From the NCBI GenBank assembly GCA_036501025.1, contig DASYBB010000241.1, forward strand, positions 7,393 to 71,392: a stretch of DNA of 64,000 nucleotides, in the 5' to 3' direction. Positions 31,763 through 40,606 of the stretch are shown piece by piece. This stretch comes from DASUBV01 sp036501025 (lineage in GTDB: Bacteria > Actinomycetota > Actinomycetes > Streptosporangiales > Streptosporangiaceae). Within the stretch, counting starts at the first letter, position 1; the number at the start of each line of letters is the position of its first letter. The position numbers and the translations under genes are program-made. The notes beneath the pieces were generated by a model. It did no database searches and was not told the DNA's origin. It saw only the letters and a list, made by a program, of their open reading frames with translations.

Positions 31763-32407
31763 CCGCCGTTGGCCGAGTCGCCGGCGCTCATCACCGGCTT
31801 CGTCGGCCTGCGCGAAACCCCGCTGTATCGCGAGACAGGGCTCGCCGCGGAGGAATCCGCAGCGGTTCGCGCCGCGCTCCAGCGGATCCTGGCCGGTCAT
31901 GAACCGTATCCGGCGGTCGTCCTGGACCGGCACTGAACGTGGCCGGGGCCAATGCCGCAGCGGACTTGTTCTTCGCCCGGCTGCTCGACGACCGCGACGC
32001 CGGCCAGCCCGCCAACCTGATCCGCCTGATGTTTGATCTGGACGGCATCCGGCCGTTCGTGGCGAACTGGGACGCCGCCGCCGACGCGCTGGTTCAGCGC
32101 ATCCACCGGGAAGCCGTCGGCGGCATTCCCGATCCCGCGACCGCGGCGCTTCTCCAGGAGGCCCTGGCCTACCCCGGGGTCCCGGCACGCTGGCGCGCGC
32201 CCGACTTCACCCGCACGCCCCTGCCCGTCGTCCCCGTCGAGTTCCGCAAAGGCGGGCTGGCCCTGAGCTACTTCTCCGCCGTCACGACTTTGGGCACCCC
32301 CCCAGGACGCGATGCTCCAGGAGATCCGTCTCGAGAGTTTCTTCCCGGCGGACCAGGCCACCGGCGCACACCGCTGGGAGCACCGCCCCGCGGGTGCAGG
32401 GAGCTAG
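31763..32407 (+). pseudogene. Remnant of an XRE-family regulator with MmyB-like domain, two frameshifts
   Basis: The segment encodes only the C-terminal ligand-binding half of an MmyB-type regulator; the HTH is gone. Frame 1 reads AALQRILAGHEPYPAVVLDRH and hits TGA at 31934, where relatives continue DRHWN. Adding one G restores the next frame, NVAGANAAADLFFARLLDD through LSYFSAVTTLGTP. A second shift in the seven-C run near 32297 is needed to recover QDAMLQEIRLESFFPADQAT, ending at TAG 32405-32407. Loss of the HTH plus two independent frameshifts indicates a decayed gene. Confidence 0.8.
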
Positions 32408-32471
32408 CCCGCACCCAGGGCGGGCGAGCCCGGCACCCGTATGCCGTTGCCAGCGGCGGGGTTCGTGCTGG

Positions 32472-32816
32472 CTACCGGTCGGTGACCGGCCGGATCTCAA
32501 TGGCGCCGCCCAGGCGGGCGGCAGGGATGCGCGCGGCGAGCTCGATCGCGGCGGCGGGGTGCTCGGCCTCGATCAGGTAGTAGCCGCCGAGGAGCTCTTC
32601 GGCCTCGGCGAAGGGCCCGCGGGCGGTGACTGTCTGGCCGTCTATTACACGCACGGTGGTGGCGGTCTCGGCCGACTGCAGCTGGCGGGCGTCTATGAGG
32701 CCGGGGGCCTGTGCGAGGGCACAGTACTCGTCGTAGACCGGCTGCTGCTCGTCGTGGGGGAGTGCCGCGAGCCGGGTCATTGAGTCGCCCAGGTAGATCT
32801 GGAGCAGGTACTTCAT
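32472..32816 (-). CDS. YciI-family (DGPF) protein
   Basis: A 114-aa protein of the YCII/DGPF domain family, a ferredoxin-like fold often found with ECF sigma factors. It begins MKYLLQIYLGDSM and contains DGQTVTARGPFAEAEELLGGYYLIEAEHPAAAIELAARIP, in which the usual DGPF motif is ARGPF. GGAGGAGAAACC just before the ATG is a strong ribosome site. No SigJ-like sigma gene is adjacent. Enzymatic activity is not established for most members. Confidence 0.9.
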   Translation of the reverse strand: MKYLLQIYLGDSMTRLAALPHDEQQPVYDEYCALAQAPGLIDARQLQSAETATTVRVIDGQTVTARGPFAEAEELLGGYYLIEAEHPAAAIELAARIPAARLGGAIEIRPVTDR

Positions 32817-32852
32817 GGTTTCTCCTCCGCGGGTTGGTGCTGGCGGTGACGG

Positions 32853-34322
32853 TCAGGGGGCGTCGGTGGCGAGCGCCGGGCCGGGGGCCGGCGCGGATGC
32901 CTCGCCGCGGGTGTTGGCGGCGCGTACGGCGATCAGCGCGGCGGCGAGCAGGAAGATGCTGCCCGTGAGGAGGGCCTGGTGGTAGCCCGCGGTGAGCGCG
33001 GCCGCCGGGGCGGCCCGCACGGCGAGGAGGGCATCGGTACGGGCGGTGGCGACGGCGGAGAAGATCGCGAGGCCGAGCGCCGACCCGAGTTGCAGGGCGG
33101 TGCTGAGGAGGCCTGCGGCGAGGCCGGCCTGGTCGGCGGGGACGCCGGCGCTGGCCGCGGTGGTGACGGCGACGAATACGGCGCCGAGCCCGACCGACAT
33201 GATCAGGAGGCCGGGGAGCAGGTCGGTGAGGTAGGAGCCGTGGACGGGAAGGCGGGAGAGGTAGTACATCCCGGCGGCGGCGATGAGCGCGCCGGCGATG
33301 ATCACCGGCCGGGTGCCCAGCCGGGCGAACAGCCGGGTCGAGGCTCCCGCGGTGACAGCGATGCCGACGGTGACGGGGAGGTACGCGGCTCCTGCTCGCA
33401 GCGGTGAGAAGCCGAGCACGTTCTGCATGTAGAGGGTGAGGAAGAAGAACGCGGACAGGAAGCCGGCGAAGGCGATGAGCTGGGTGGCGTCGGCGGCCGC
33501 GAGGCCCCTGACCTGGAGGATGGAGAACGGGAACAGCGGGTGCGGGCTGCGTGCCTCGTTGGCGGCGAAGGCCGCGAGCAGGACGGCGGCGGTAACGAGC
33601 TCGCCGATGGTGTGCGCGCTGCCCCAGCCCGCGTCAGGTGCCTTCACCAGCGCGTAGACCAGCAGCAGCATGCCGCCGGTGGCGAGGGCGGCGCCGAGAG
33701 CGTCGAAGCTGGCCAGCGGCGCGCGGCGGCGCTCGGCGGCGATGAGCCGGAAGGCGGCGCCCAGCACGGCCGCGCAGACCGGGAGGTTGACGAACAGCAC
33801 CCAGCGCCAGCCGGGCCCGGCCGACAGCGCGCCGCCGGCGAACACCCCCACGGCGGCGGCGAGCCCGGATACGGCGCCCCACGCGCCCAGCGCCCGGGTC
33901 CGGTCGGCGCCCTCGCTGAACGTGGTGGTGAGGATGGACAGCCCGGCCGGGGCCATCATCGCGGCGCCGGCACCCTGCGCCACCCGGGCGGCGACCAGCA
34001 CGGCGGCGGCCGGGGCCAGCCCTCCGGCCAGCGATGAGAGGGCGAACAGCGCGGTCCCGGTGACCAGCAGGCGGCGCCGCCCGAGGAGGTCGGCGGCGCG
34101 GCCGCCGAGGAGCAGGAAGCCGCCGTAGGTCAGCAGGTACCCGCTGAGGACCCACTGTAGGCCCTGCTGCGAGAAGTGCAGGTCGTGGCGGATCGCGGGG
34201 AGCGCGACGTTGACGATCGAGGAGTCGGCGATGTCCAGGAACTGGACGGCGCACAGGAGCAGCAGCGTGAGCCTGCCCCGGCGGGTCGCGAGGAAGGGCC
34301 GCTCGGGGGTGGCTGACGTCAT
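32853..34322 (-). CDS. MFS drug exporter, DHA2 (14-TM) family
   Basis: A 489-aa major facilitator with about 14 hydrophobic segments. Motif A appears as GGRAADLLGRRRLLVTG after TM2, and motif C-like Gly/Pro sequence in the TM5 region. The N terminus after the chosen ATG (MTSATPERP) leads into LTLLLLCAVQFLDIADSSIVNVALP, typical of EmrB/QacA exporters. It diverges from a TetR gene 40 bp away across a near-perfect palindrome, so it is probably the target of that repressor and exports the same compound the repressor senses. Confidence 0.9.
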   Translation of the reverse strand: MTSATPERPFLATRRGRLTLLLLCAVQFLDIADSSIVNVALPAIRHDLHFSQQGLQWVLSGYLLTYGGFLLLGGRAADLLGRRRLLVTGTALFALSSLAGGLAPAAAVLVAARVAQGAGAAMMAPAGLSILTTTFSEGADRTRALGAWGAVSGLAAAVGVFAGGALSAGPGWRWVLFVNLPVCAAVLGAAFRLIAAERRRAPLASFDALGAALATGGMLLLVYALVKAPDAGWGSAHTIGELVTAAVLLAAFAANEARSPHPLFPFSILQVRGLAAADATQLIAFAGFLSAFFFLTLYMQNVLGFSPLRAGAAYLPVTVGIAVTAGASTRLFARLGTRPVIIAGALIAAAGMYYLSRLPVHGSYLTDLLPGLLIMSVGLGAVFVAVTTAASAGVPADQAGLAAGLLSTALQLGSALGLAIFSAVATARTDALLAVRAAPAAALTAGYHQALLTGSIFLLAAALIAVRAANTRGEASAPAPGPALATDAP

Positions 34323-34340
34323 GCCGGAACCTCCACCATA

Positions 34341-34362
34341 GTTAGTGAGTACACTTACTAAC
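34341..34362. promoter_or_regulatory. TetR-type operator between MFS exporter and tetR
   Basis: A 22-bp palindrome with half-sites GTTAGTGAGT and ACTTACTAAC (one mismatch in each arm comparison) centred between two divergent genes, ending at the base before the ATG at 34363. It lies 19 bp upstream of the exporter start. Size, symmetry and position match TetR-family operators controlling a divergent efflux gene. Confidence 0.75.
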
Positions 34363-34989
34363 ATGCCAGATGCGGCGGTGACTGTCTATCCTCGGCAGGA
34401 GATGACCAGTGAAATGCCGAACGTGAACGGGACCGGCCGTCCGGGAAAGCGAGAGCGGCTCGTCGCGGCGGCGGGCGACCTCATGCACCGCCAGGGCGTG
34501 CAGCGGACGAAAATCGCGGAGGTCGCGGAGGCCGCCGATGTCCCGCCCGGGAACGTCTACTACTACTTCAAGACCAGGGACGACATGGTCCGGGCCGTCG
34601 CCGAGGACCAGGCCGCCCAGTTCGCCGCCATGCTCGCCACGATCGAGCGCCAGCCGGACCCGGCCGGCCGCCTCAAGGCGCTCGTGCGCTCCTGGGACGA
34701 CATGCGCGACATCGTGGCCCGCTACGGCTGCCCCGTCGGGAACCTCAGCTCCGAGCTCGCCCGGAACGCTGACGGGCTGGAGCGCTACGCCCCGATGGCC
34801 ATGAATCTCATCATCGACTGGGCGCAGGCCCAGTTCGAGGCCCTCGGCCGCCCGGATGCGCGCGACCTCGCCATCACCCTCCTGGCCGGGGTGCAGGGCG
34901 CCGCCCTGCTGGCCAGCACGCTCCGCGATCCGCTCATCGTCACCCGCGAGGTAAGCCGGCTCGGGCACTGGATCGACGCCCTGGCCTGA
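34363..34989 (+). CDS. TetR-family transcriptional regulator
   Basis: A 208-aa repressor. The N-terminal HTH is KRERLVAAAGDLMHRQGVQR, then TKIAEVAEAADVPPGNVYYYFKTRDDM. The C-terminal ~150 residues form the ligand pocket. The sequence resembles the TetR/AcrR group with YGCPVGNLSSELA, often seen in regulators of oxidoreductases and exporters. The ATG at 34363 follows the operator palindrome immediately; an internal ATG at 34402 behind GGCAGGAG is an alternative start. It should repress the divergent MFS gene. Confidence 0.9.
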   Translation: MPDAAVTVYPRQEMTSEMPNVNGTGRPGKRERLVAAAGDLMHRQGVQRTKIAEVAEAADVPPGNVYYYFKTRDDMVRAVAEDQAAQFAAMLATIERQPDPAGRLKALVRSWDDMRDIVARYGCPVGNLSSELARNADGLERYAPMAMNLIIDWAQAQFEALGRPDARDLAITLLAGVQGAALLASTLRDPLIVTREVSRLGHWIDALA

Positions 34990-35065
34990 GCCCGCCCGTC
35001 GAGGCGCCGACGCCACCGGGCCGTCGAGCGCCGGCGGAGCCGGGCAAGATGGCGGCCCGGGTCAG

Positions 35066-35545
35066 TCAGTCGCTGGGCTGCTCGATCAGCTGGGCCAGGT
35101 AGAGCTGCTCGCCCAGCTGGCCGACGAGGGCGAGCTGGGTCTCCAGGTAGTCGACGTGCTGCTCCTCGTCGGCCAGGATCGACTCGAAGATGTTCGCGCT
35201 GGTGACGTCCGAGACGCCGCGCATGTAGTCGATGCCGCGGCGGAGCCGGTCGATGGCCTCGGTCTCGACCGCCATGTCCGCCTGGAGCATCTCGGTGATC
35301 GTCTGGCCGATCCGCAGCTTGAACAGCCGCTGGTAGTTCGGCAGCCCGTCCAGGAACAGGATCCGGTCGGTGAGCACCTCGGCGTGGCGCATCTCGTCGA
35401 CCGACTCGGCGCGGGTGTGCCGGGCGAGCTTCACCCAGCCGAGGTTCTCCTGCATCTTGGCGTGCAGGAAGTACTGGTTGATCGCCGTCAGCTCGGCGCT
35501 GAGCTGCTCGTTCAGGAAGTCCAGAACCCCGTCGTCGCCGCGCAT
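35066..35545 (-). CDS. bfr: Bacterioferritin
   Basis: A 159-aa subunit of the 24-mer iron-storage protein. Ferroxidase ligands are E18, E51, H54, E94, E127 and H130, all present, and M52 in DEMRHAE is the haem-binding methionine. Length and sequence are those of a complete Bfr. Its partner Bfd is encoded 210 bp away on the same strand, upstream. Iron is stored as ferric mineral and released by reduction through Bfd and a flavin reductase. Confidence 0.97.
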   Translation of the reverse strand: MRGDDGVLDFLNEQLSAELTAINQYFLHAKMQENLGWVKLARHTRAESVDEMRHAEVLTDRILFLDGLPNYQRLFKLRIGQTITEMLQADMAVETEAIDRLRRGIDYMRGVSDVTSANIFESILADEEQHVDYLETQLALVGQLGEQLYLAQLIEQPSD

Positions 35546-35675
35546 GCACTCATCCTGGTCCGGTGCCGCCGACCAGGATGCCCGCGCTGGGAGCCGCCCA
35601 TCCGGGCGGCCTCAGGCTGCCTGCCTGGTCGCTTTCATGCCGCACTCTACGCGGGGCCGACTTACGTCACCTTCA

Positions 35676-35736
35676 CCTGACCGGAAACACGCGCGCCTGA
35701 CCAGGAAACACGCGCGCCTGACCGGAAACACCCGCG
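35676..35736. repeat. Three tandem 20-21-bp repeats between bfd and bfr
   Basis: Units start at 35676, 35696 and 35717 and share the pattern CCTGACC(A)GGAAACACGCGCG; unit 2 carries one extra base, and unit 3 ends CCCGCGG. They sit in the 210-bp gap upstream of bfr. They could be operator repeats for bfr or simple slippage; no spacers exist, so this is not a CRISPR array. Confidence 0.7.
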
Positions 35737-35755
35737 GAATGCGGCCGGCGACCGG

Positions 35756-35947
35756 TCACGCGACCTGGAGATCCCCCGCGGGACACTCGCTGCGCTCCTC
35801 GATCAGGGTCTTGAGCCAGCTCTGGCAGGTTCCGCAGCCTGTGCCGGCCCGGGTCTGGCAGGCCACCGCCTTCACGGTCGTGGCCCCTCGGTCGACAGCC
35901 GCTCGCACGTCATCGTCGGTGACGGCCCGGCATATGCATGCGAACAC
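35756..35947 (-). CDS. bfd: Bacterioferritin-associated ferredoxin
   Basis: A 63-aa [2Fe-2S] protein that reduces ferric iron in bacterioferritin so it can be released. Cluster cysteines are C4 and C6 (CIC) and C38 and C41 (CGTC), the Bfd/BFD-like domain spacing. The GTG at 35947 is chosen because it places CIC at the N terminus; GGAGAGGAG lies upstream. An iron-box palindrome at 35983-36001 is 36 bp upstream, so expression should respond to iron through IdeR/DtxR. Confidence 0.92.
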   Translation of the reverse strand: MFACICRAVTDDDVRAAVDRGATTVKAVACQTRAGTGCGTCQSWLKTLIEERSECPAGDLQVA

Positions 35948-35982
35948 GGACTTCGCCCGCTCCTCTCCAGATCCGGATGATG

Positions 35983-36001
35983 CATGGTTAGGCTAACCTA
36001 A
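35983..36001 (-). promoter_or_regulatory. IdeR/DtxR iron box upstream of bfd
   Basis: The 19-mer CATGGTTAGGCTAACCTAA matches the IdeR/DtxR consensus TTAGGTTAGGCTAACCTAA at 16 of 19 positions; the three mismatches are all at one end. It lies 36 bp upstream of the bfd start. In known actinobacteria iron-loaded IdeR binds such sites to repress uptake genes or, for storage genes, to activate. Confidence 0.85.
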
Positions 36002-36154
36002 CATCCAGCGTAATCCAAGCGGAGGCACCGGCCCAGAGCGGGACACACCCACCGGCCCGTCAAAACCCGTTTCCGGCGAGCACCGGCGCGCGGCTAGGCT
36101 CGGCAGCGTGTCCGCGCCCGCTGGGCGCGGCGGCGGACCGCGGAGGTCGATGCC

Positions 36155-37630
36155 ATGCCCGGTCAGCCGCCGGGCCCGCAGGCCCGGGAGTTCGCCGCCG
36201 CATTCCGGGATTTCCTCGAGTGGGTGCAGTCCCCGGCCGCCGGCGCGGGCCAGGACAACGAGGTGTCCGCCCTGGTGCGCGCGTTCCTGGGGAGTGACGG
36301 CGCGCGCCACTCGGTGGTGACGCGTGACCTGCCGGCCTTTGAGCACGTCAACCTGCAGGCCGCGGTCGACGGCTGGTCCGCGCGAGCCGGGCGCACGGTG
36401 CACACGCATGGCGTGGCCCATCCGCCGCATTACGTGGCCGCCTCACTGCAGCAGCTGGTCGCGGGGGAGGGGCTGCCGCCGCTGCGGCTGACGGCGCCGG
36501 CGCTGGCGGACCTGCCCAACGGGCCGGGATCGACGCTGGGCTGCCTGCGCCAGGCCCTGCTGCTGGTCACCGACGAGCTGGGCCGCTACATCGTGATGAT
36601 CCAGGGACCGACTGATCATTGGCCGGGCTTGCACGTGGAGGTCGCGGGGCTGCCGGTCGAGCTGGCCCAGCGGCTGCTGGCCGACCTGGACCAGCTGCGT
36701 GCCGAGCTCAACGTCTACCGCGGGCACCTGCTCGATGTCTCGCTGGACGCGATGGGCGGCGTGGTGCTGGCCTTCGCCGTCCCGCCCGGTCTCAGCCAGG
36801 CGGACGTGGTGCTGCTGGCCGCCGTCTTGTCGCGGGTCGAGCGACACGCACTCGGGGTGGCCGGCCACCGCGAGGTGCTGCTGGGTGCCGGCCAGCACCT
36901 GAAGCGCGGACTGCTGCTGTACGGGCCGCCCGGTACCGGGAAGACCCATACGACCCGTTACCTGATGGGCCAGATGACCGGCTACACCCGCCTGGTGCTC
37001 ACCGGCCGCTCGCTGGCCGCCGTGGGGGACGTCACGGAGCTGGCCCGCGTCCTGCAGCCTTCGGTCGTCGTGCTCGAGGACGTCGACCTGGTCGCCGAGG
37101 AACGCTCCCTCGGGCCGGCCTCCAGCCCGATCCTGTTCGACCTGCTCGACGCGATGGACGGCGCCGCACCGGACGCTGACCTGCTCTTCCTGCTGACCAC
37201 GAACCGTGCCGACCTCCTCGAGCCGGCCCTGGCCGCCCGGCCCGGCCGGGTCGACGTCGCCGTGGAGATCGCCCTGCCGGACGCGTCGGCCCGAGAGCGG
37301 CTGCTGACGCTCTACGGCCGGAAGGTGCCGCTGGACCTCACCGGCGAGGACGTCCGCCGCGCCGTGGAGCGTACCGATGGCGTCACGGCGTCGTTCCTCA
37401 AGGAACTGATCCGGCGCAGCGTCCTGGAGTCCCTGCAGGACGATCCGGCGCTGACCTCGGTCACCGGAGCCCATCTCGCCGGCGCGCTCGACGACCTGCT
37501 CGACGCGGCGCAGGCCGTGACCCGCACCCTCCACGGCGTCGGCTTCGACGGCGACCGCCAGCAAGCTGCTCCGCGTCATCTCGGCGACGGCCGACGCTCT
37601 CGCCGAGGCGCCCGGGCCGCGAGGGACTAG
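36155..37630 (+). CDS. AAA+ ATPase of unknown role
   Basis: A 491-aa protein with one classical AAA domain. P-loop YGPPGTGKTHTT lies at about residue 254, Walker B VVVLEDVDLVAEER, sensor 1 LLTTNRADLLEPALAARPGRVD with the arginine finger, and a lid helix (VTASFLKELIRRS). The N-terminal ~240 residues are unfamiliar and may bind substrate. The domain resembles CDC48/proteasomal-ATPase types, which unfold proteins or remodel complexes. No peptidase is adjacent. The last ~25 codons are low in G/C at third positions, while another frame there is not, so a late frameshift is possible. Confidence 0.8.
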   Translation: MPGQPPGPQAREFAAAFRDFLEWVQSPAAGAGQDNEVSALVRAFLGSDGARHSVVTRDLPAFEHVNLQAAVDGWSARAGRTVHTHGVAHPPHYVAASLQQLVAGEGLPPLRLTAPALADLPNGPGSTLGCLRQALLLVTDELGRYIVMIQGPTDHWPGLHVEVAGLPVELAQRLLADLDQLRAELNVYRGHLLDVSLDAMGGVVLAFAVPPGLSQADVVLLAAVLSRVERHALGVAGHREVLLGAGQHLKRGLLLYGPPGTGKTHTTRYLMGQMTGYTRLVLTGRSLAAVGDVTELARVLQPSVVVLEDVDLVAEERSLGPASSPILFDLLDAMDGAAPDADLLFLLTTNRADLLEPALAARPGRVDVAVEIALPDASARERLLTLYGRKVPLDLTGEDVRRAVERTDGVTASFLKELIRRSVLESLQDDPALTSVTGAHLAGALDDLLDAAQAVTRTLHGVGFDGDRQQAAPRHLGDGRRSRRGARAARD

Positions 37631-37682
37631 GCGGCCGACCCCCGCGGTCCGCGTCGCTGGGGCCGCTAACTCAGTTGCGCCG

Positions 37683-38984
37683 GTGCGCGACGATGGTGGC
37701 GTGACTGCCATCGGCGAGACGCCGCCCCTGAGCCGGCTCGCCGAGCTGGTCGTGCCGTCCCGCCTCGGCCGGAGCTTCCGCTGGCTGCTGGCCTCGTCCT
37801 GGCTGACCAACCTGGGTGACGGGATCACGCTGGCCGCCGGGCCGCTGCTGGTCGCATCTCAGACGCGCAGTCCCCTGGCCGTGGCCAGCGCGGCGTTCTT
37901 GCAGCGGCTGCCGTGGCTGATGTTCGGGCTGTATGCGGGCGTGGTGGCGGACCGGGTCAGCCGCCGGGCCATCGTCATCATCACCGGGCTGGCCCGGGTG
38001 GCGATCTTGCTCCTGCTGATCGCGTCGATCCTGACCCGCCACGTCGACACCGCCGTGATCCTGGCCGCCCTGTTCCTGTTCGGAGTCAACGAGGCCTTCA
38101 GCGACACCGCGTCCACCACCCTGCTCCCGATGCTGGTCGGCAAGCGCGACCTGGGCATCGCGAACGCGCGCGCCCTGACCGGCGTGATCGTGTGGAACCA
38201 GCTGGCCGGACCGCCCGTCGGCGCCGCCCTCTTCGCGGCGGGGCGGGCGCTGCCCTTCGTGAGCGAGAGCGTGTGCGTGCTCGCCGGCGTGCTGCTGATC
38301 ACGCGGGTACGGCTGCCCGCGCGGACCGGGCACCGGTCGGCGGCCCGGGTGCGCGAGGACATCCGCGAGGGGTGGCGCTGGCTGTGGGCGCACCCGGCCG
38401 TCCGGACGCTGGCGATCACGATCTTCACGTTCAATGTCACCTTCGGCGCCGCATGGTCGGTGCTGGTGCTGTATGCGCGGGAGCGGCTCGGCATGGGCGC
38501 GCTCGGCTTCGGGCTGATCACTACCGCGATGGCCGTGGGCGGCCTGCTGGGCGCCGCGTCCTACGGCTGGCTGGCGCGCCGGGTGCCGCTGGGCGTCATC
38601 ATGCGGGGCGGGCTGATCATCGAGACGCTGACCCATCTCGCCCTCGCGCTGACCCGGTGGGTCTGGCTCGCGCTGATCGTGTTCGCGATCTTCGGCGCGC
38701 ACGCGTTCATCTGGGGCACGACCTCGACCAGCGTGCGGCAGCGGGCCGTGCCCGCCGAGTTCCAGGGCCGCGTCGGCAGCGTCTACCTCACCGGGGTGGT
38801 CGGCGGGATCGTCATCGGCTCCGCGATCGGCGGCCTGGTCGCCTCGGCGTGGGGCGTCACCGCCCCCTTCTGGTTCGCCTTCGGCGGCTCGGCGGTCATC
38901 CTGGCCGCCATCTGGCGCTCGCTCCTCCAGATCGCGCACGCCGACGAGAACCTCACCGCCGACACTGCCGCGGCCGCACCCTGA
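37683..38984 (+). CDS. MFS transporter, EntS/MFS_3-like
   Basis: A 433-aa, 12-TM major facilitator. ASSWLTNLGDGITLAAGPLLV, then FLQRLPWLMFGLYAGVVADRVSRRA (motif A) are typical of the MFS_3/enterobactin-exporter-like group, as are VNEAFSDTASTTLLPMLV and the central loop. Substrates of this group include siderophores and macrolides; this one is unknown. The start may be the GTG at 37683 or the in-frame GTG at 37701; neither has a clear ribosome site, and the frame remains open upstream into the AAA gene's end. Confidence 0.88.
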   Translation: MRDDGGVTAIGETPPLSRLAELVVPSRLGRSFRWLLASSWLTNLGDGITLAAGPLLVASQTRSPLAVASAAFLQRLPWLMFGLYAGVVADRVSRRAIVIITGLARVAILLLLIASILTRHVDTAVILAALFLFGVNEAFSDTASTTLLPMLVGKRDLGIANARALTGVIVWNQLAGPPVGAALFAAGRALPFVSESVCVLAGVLLITRVRLPARTGHRSAARVREDIREGWRWLWAHPAVRTLAITIFTFNVTFGAAWSVLVLYARERLGMGALGFGLITTAMAVGGLLGAASYGWLARRVPLGVIMRGGLIIETLTHLALALTRWVWLALIVFAIFGAHAFIWGTTSTSVRQRAVPAEFQGRVGSVYLTGVVGGIVIGSAIGGLVASAWGVTAPFWFAFGGSAVILAAIWRSLLQIAHADENLTADTAAAAP

Positions 38985-38990
38985 TCTTTC

Positions 38991-40487
38991 TCACCCGCTG
39001 GCTACCTGGTTCGCGCACGCGTGCGCCAGCCCGGGAACGGGCGTCCCGCCGCGACTCAGGTCCGCTGCGCCGGCCTCAGCCTGCGCCGCCGCGCGGTCGC
39101 GCCGGGCCAGCAGCAGGGCGAGCACGACGGCGCCGACCGCGGCGATGCCGCCCGCCACGTAGGCCAGGACCCAGGCCGGGGCGGTCCCGGTGACCCGGTG
39201 GCCGGCCGCGATCCCGCCCAGCACGCTGATGCCGAGTACGGAGCCGATCTGCGTGGCCATCACCTGCTGCCCGCCCGCGGCGCCCTGGTTCTCCGTGCTG
39301 ACGGAGTTGATCATCGTGGCGGTCAGCGCGGGCTGGGCCACGCCGAGCGCGAGGCCGCCCAGGACGTTGCCGACGATGAACGCGGGCACCGAGTGCTCGG
39401 CGGCCCCGGCCGCGAAGGTGCCCATCGCGGCCACCGACAGCAGGCTCCCGACCAGGGGCCCGTGGCGGCTGACCCTGGCCGGCAGCCGGACCCAGATCGG
39501 TGACAGCAGGCTGTTGGCGATCGGCCGGCTCATCATCACCAGCGAGGTGGCCGACAGCGACAGGGCGAGCGCCGACTCGACATAGATCGGGCTGATGACG
39601 AAGCCGCCCATGTAGCCGAAGAAGATGCAGAACAAGACGGCGATGGGCAGGCCGAAGTCGGGATTGCGGAAATAGGAGAGCTGGATCAGCGGATAGGCCG
39701 TCCGCAGCTGGCGCCAGATGAACAGGGCGGTCACCACCAGGCCGCCCAGCAGCATCGCGACGATGAACGGGGAGAGGCCGACGTCGGGCGCGCTGTTGAC
39801 GGCGAACAAGATGCCCAGCACCCCGGCCATCAGCAGGCCCGCGCCCAGGTAGTCCACCTTGACCCGCTCGACGGTCTCGCCCTTGGGCAGCAGCGGGATG
39901 GCCATGGCCAGGGCAACGGCGGTCAGCCCGGCCTGAATCAGGAACAGCGAGCGCCAGCCCAGCGCCTGGGCCAGCGGACCCCCGATCACCAGGCCGACGA
40001 CCGGAGCGCCGGCCCCGACCATGGACCACCAGCCCGAGGCCCGCCCGCGCTCGGACGGCTCGTGCACCCGCATGATCAGGGCCAGGGCCGAGGGCTGAGC
40101 CGCGGCCCCGAACGCCTGGCTGGCAATGCGGATCGCGATGAGCGCGAAGGCCGTCGGCGCCGCGGCCGTGACCACCGCCAGCACCGCCGACCCGGCCAGG
40201 CTGACCAGGAAGAGCCGCCGGTGCCCGAAGACATCGCCGATCTTCCCGAAGACCGGGGTGGACACCGCCATGACCAGCATGGGCCCGGTGATGGCCCACG
40301 TCAGCAAGCCCGGCGAGACGCCGTACCCGCGCGCGATGACCGGGAGAACGACGCTCAGGACTGTTACCGGAAAGCCGGTCGCAAACTGACCGGTGAGGGT
40401 CGCCGCGACGACGAACCCTCTACTGCGCTGCGCCAAACGTCCGCCCCTCGCACCGGGCGCATCCACGCATGGAGGTCCGGCCGGCAC
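38991..40487 (-). CDS. MFS exporter, DHA2-like
   Basis: A 498-aa major facilitator with about 14 membrane segments. TGQFATGFPVTVLSVVLPVIARGYG opens TM1, and GKIGDVFGHRRLFLVSLAGSAV is motif A. Arg-rich GRASGWWSMVGAGAPVVGLVIGG provides the TM5 motif C. The family exports drugs or metabolites by proton antiport. It converges with the preceding MFS gene with 6 bp between stops. The GTG at 40487 is the outermost start; the first membrane segment begins about 25 residues in, so a start a few codons further in is possible. Confidence 0.88.
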   Translation of the reverse strand: MPAGPPCVDAPGARGGRLAQRSRGFVVAATLTGQFATGFPVTVLSVVLPVIARGYGVSPGLLTWAITGPMLVMAVSTPVFGKIGDVFGHRRLFLVSLAGSAVLAVVTAAAPTAFALIAIRIASQAFGAAAQPSALALIMRVHEPSERGRASGWWSMVGAGAPVVGLVIGGPLAQALGWRSLFLIQAGLTAVALAMAIPLLPKGETVERVKVDYLGAGLLMAGVLGILFAVNSAPDVGLSPFIVAMLLGGLVVTALFIWRQLRTAYPLIQLSYFRNPDFGLPIAVLFCIFFGYMGGFVISPIYVESALALSLSATSLVMMSRPIANSLLSPIWVRLPARVSRHGPLVGSLLSVAAMGTFAAGAAEHSVPAFIVGNVLGGLALGVAQPALTATMINSVSTENQGAAGGQQVMATQIGSVLGISVLGGIAAGHRVTGTAPAWVLAYVAGGIAAVGAVVLALLLARRDRAAAQAEAGAADLSRGGTPVPGLAHACANQVASG

Positions 40488-40606
40488 AAGGCCGCGCTGG
40501 ACGAGTGGCCCGGGGATTAGTTACATCCGGAACGTAAACCGGGCGAGTCCGATATGCAACTCCCGCACCGGCGGCCGGCCAGGGGCGGCCTTTAGGCTCA
40601 GGTCGC

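Noticed and set aside
35676..35736. CRISPR array or replication iterons
   Set aside because: Only three contiguous units, no spacers, no cas or rep gene near.
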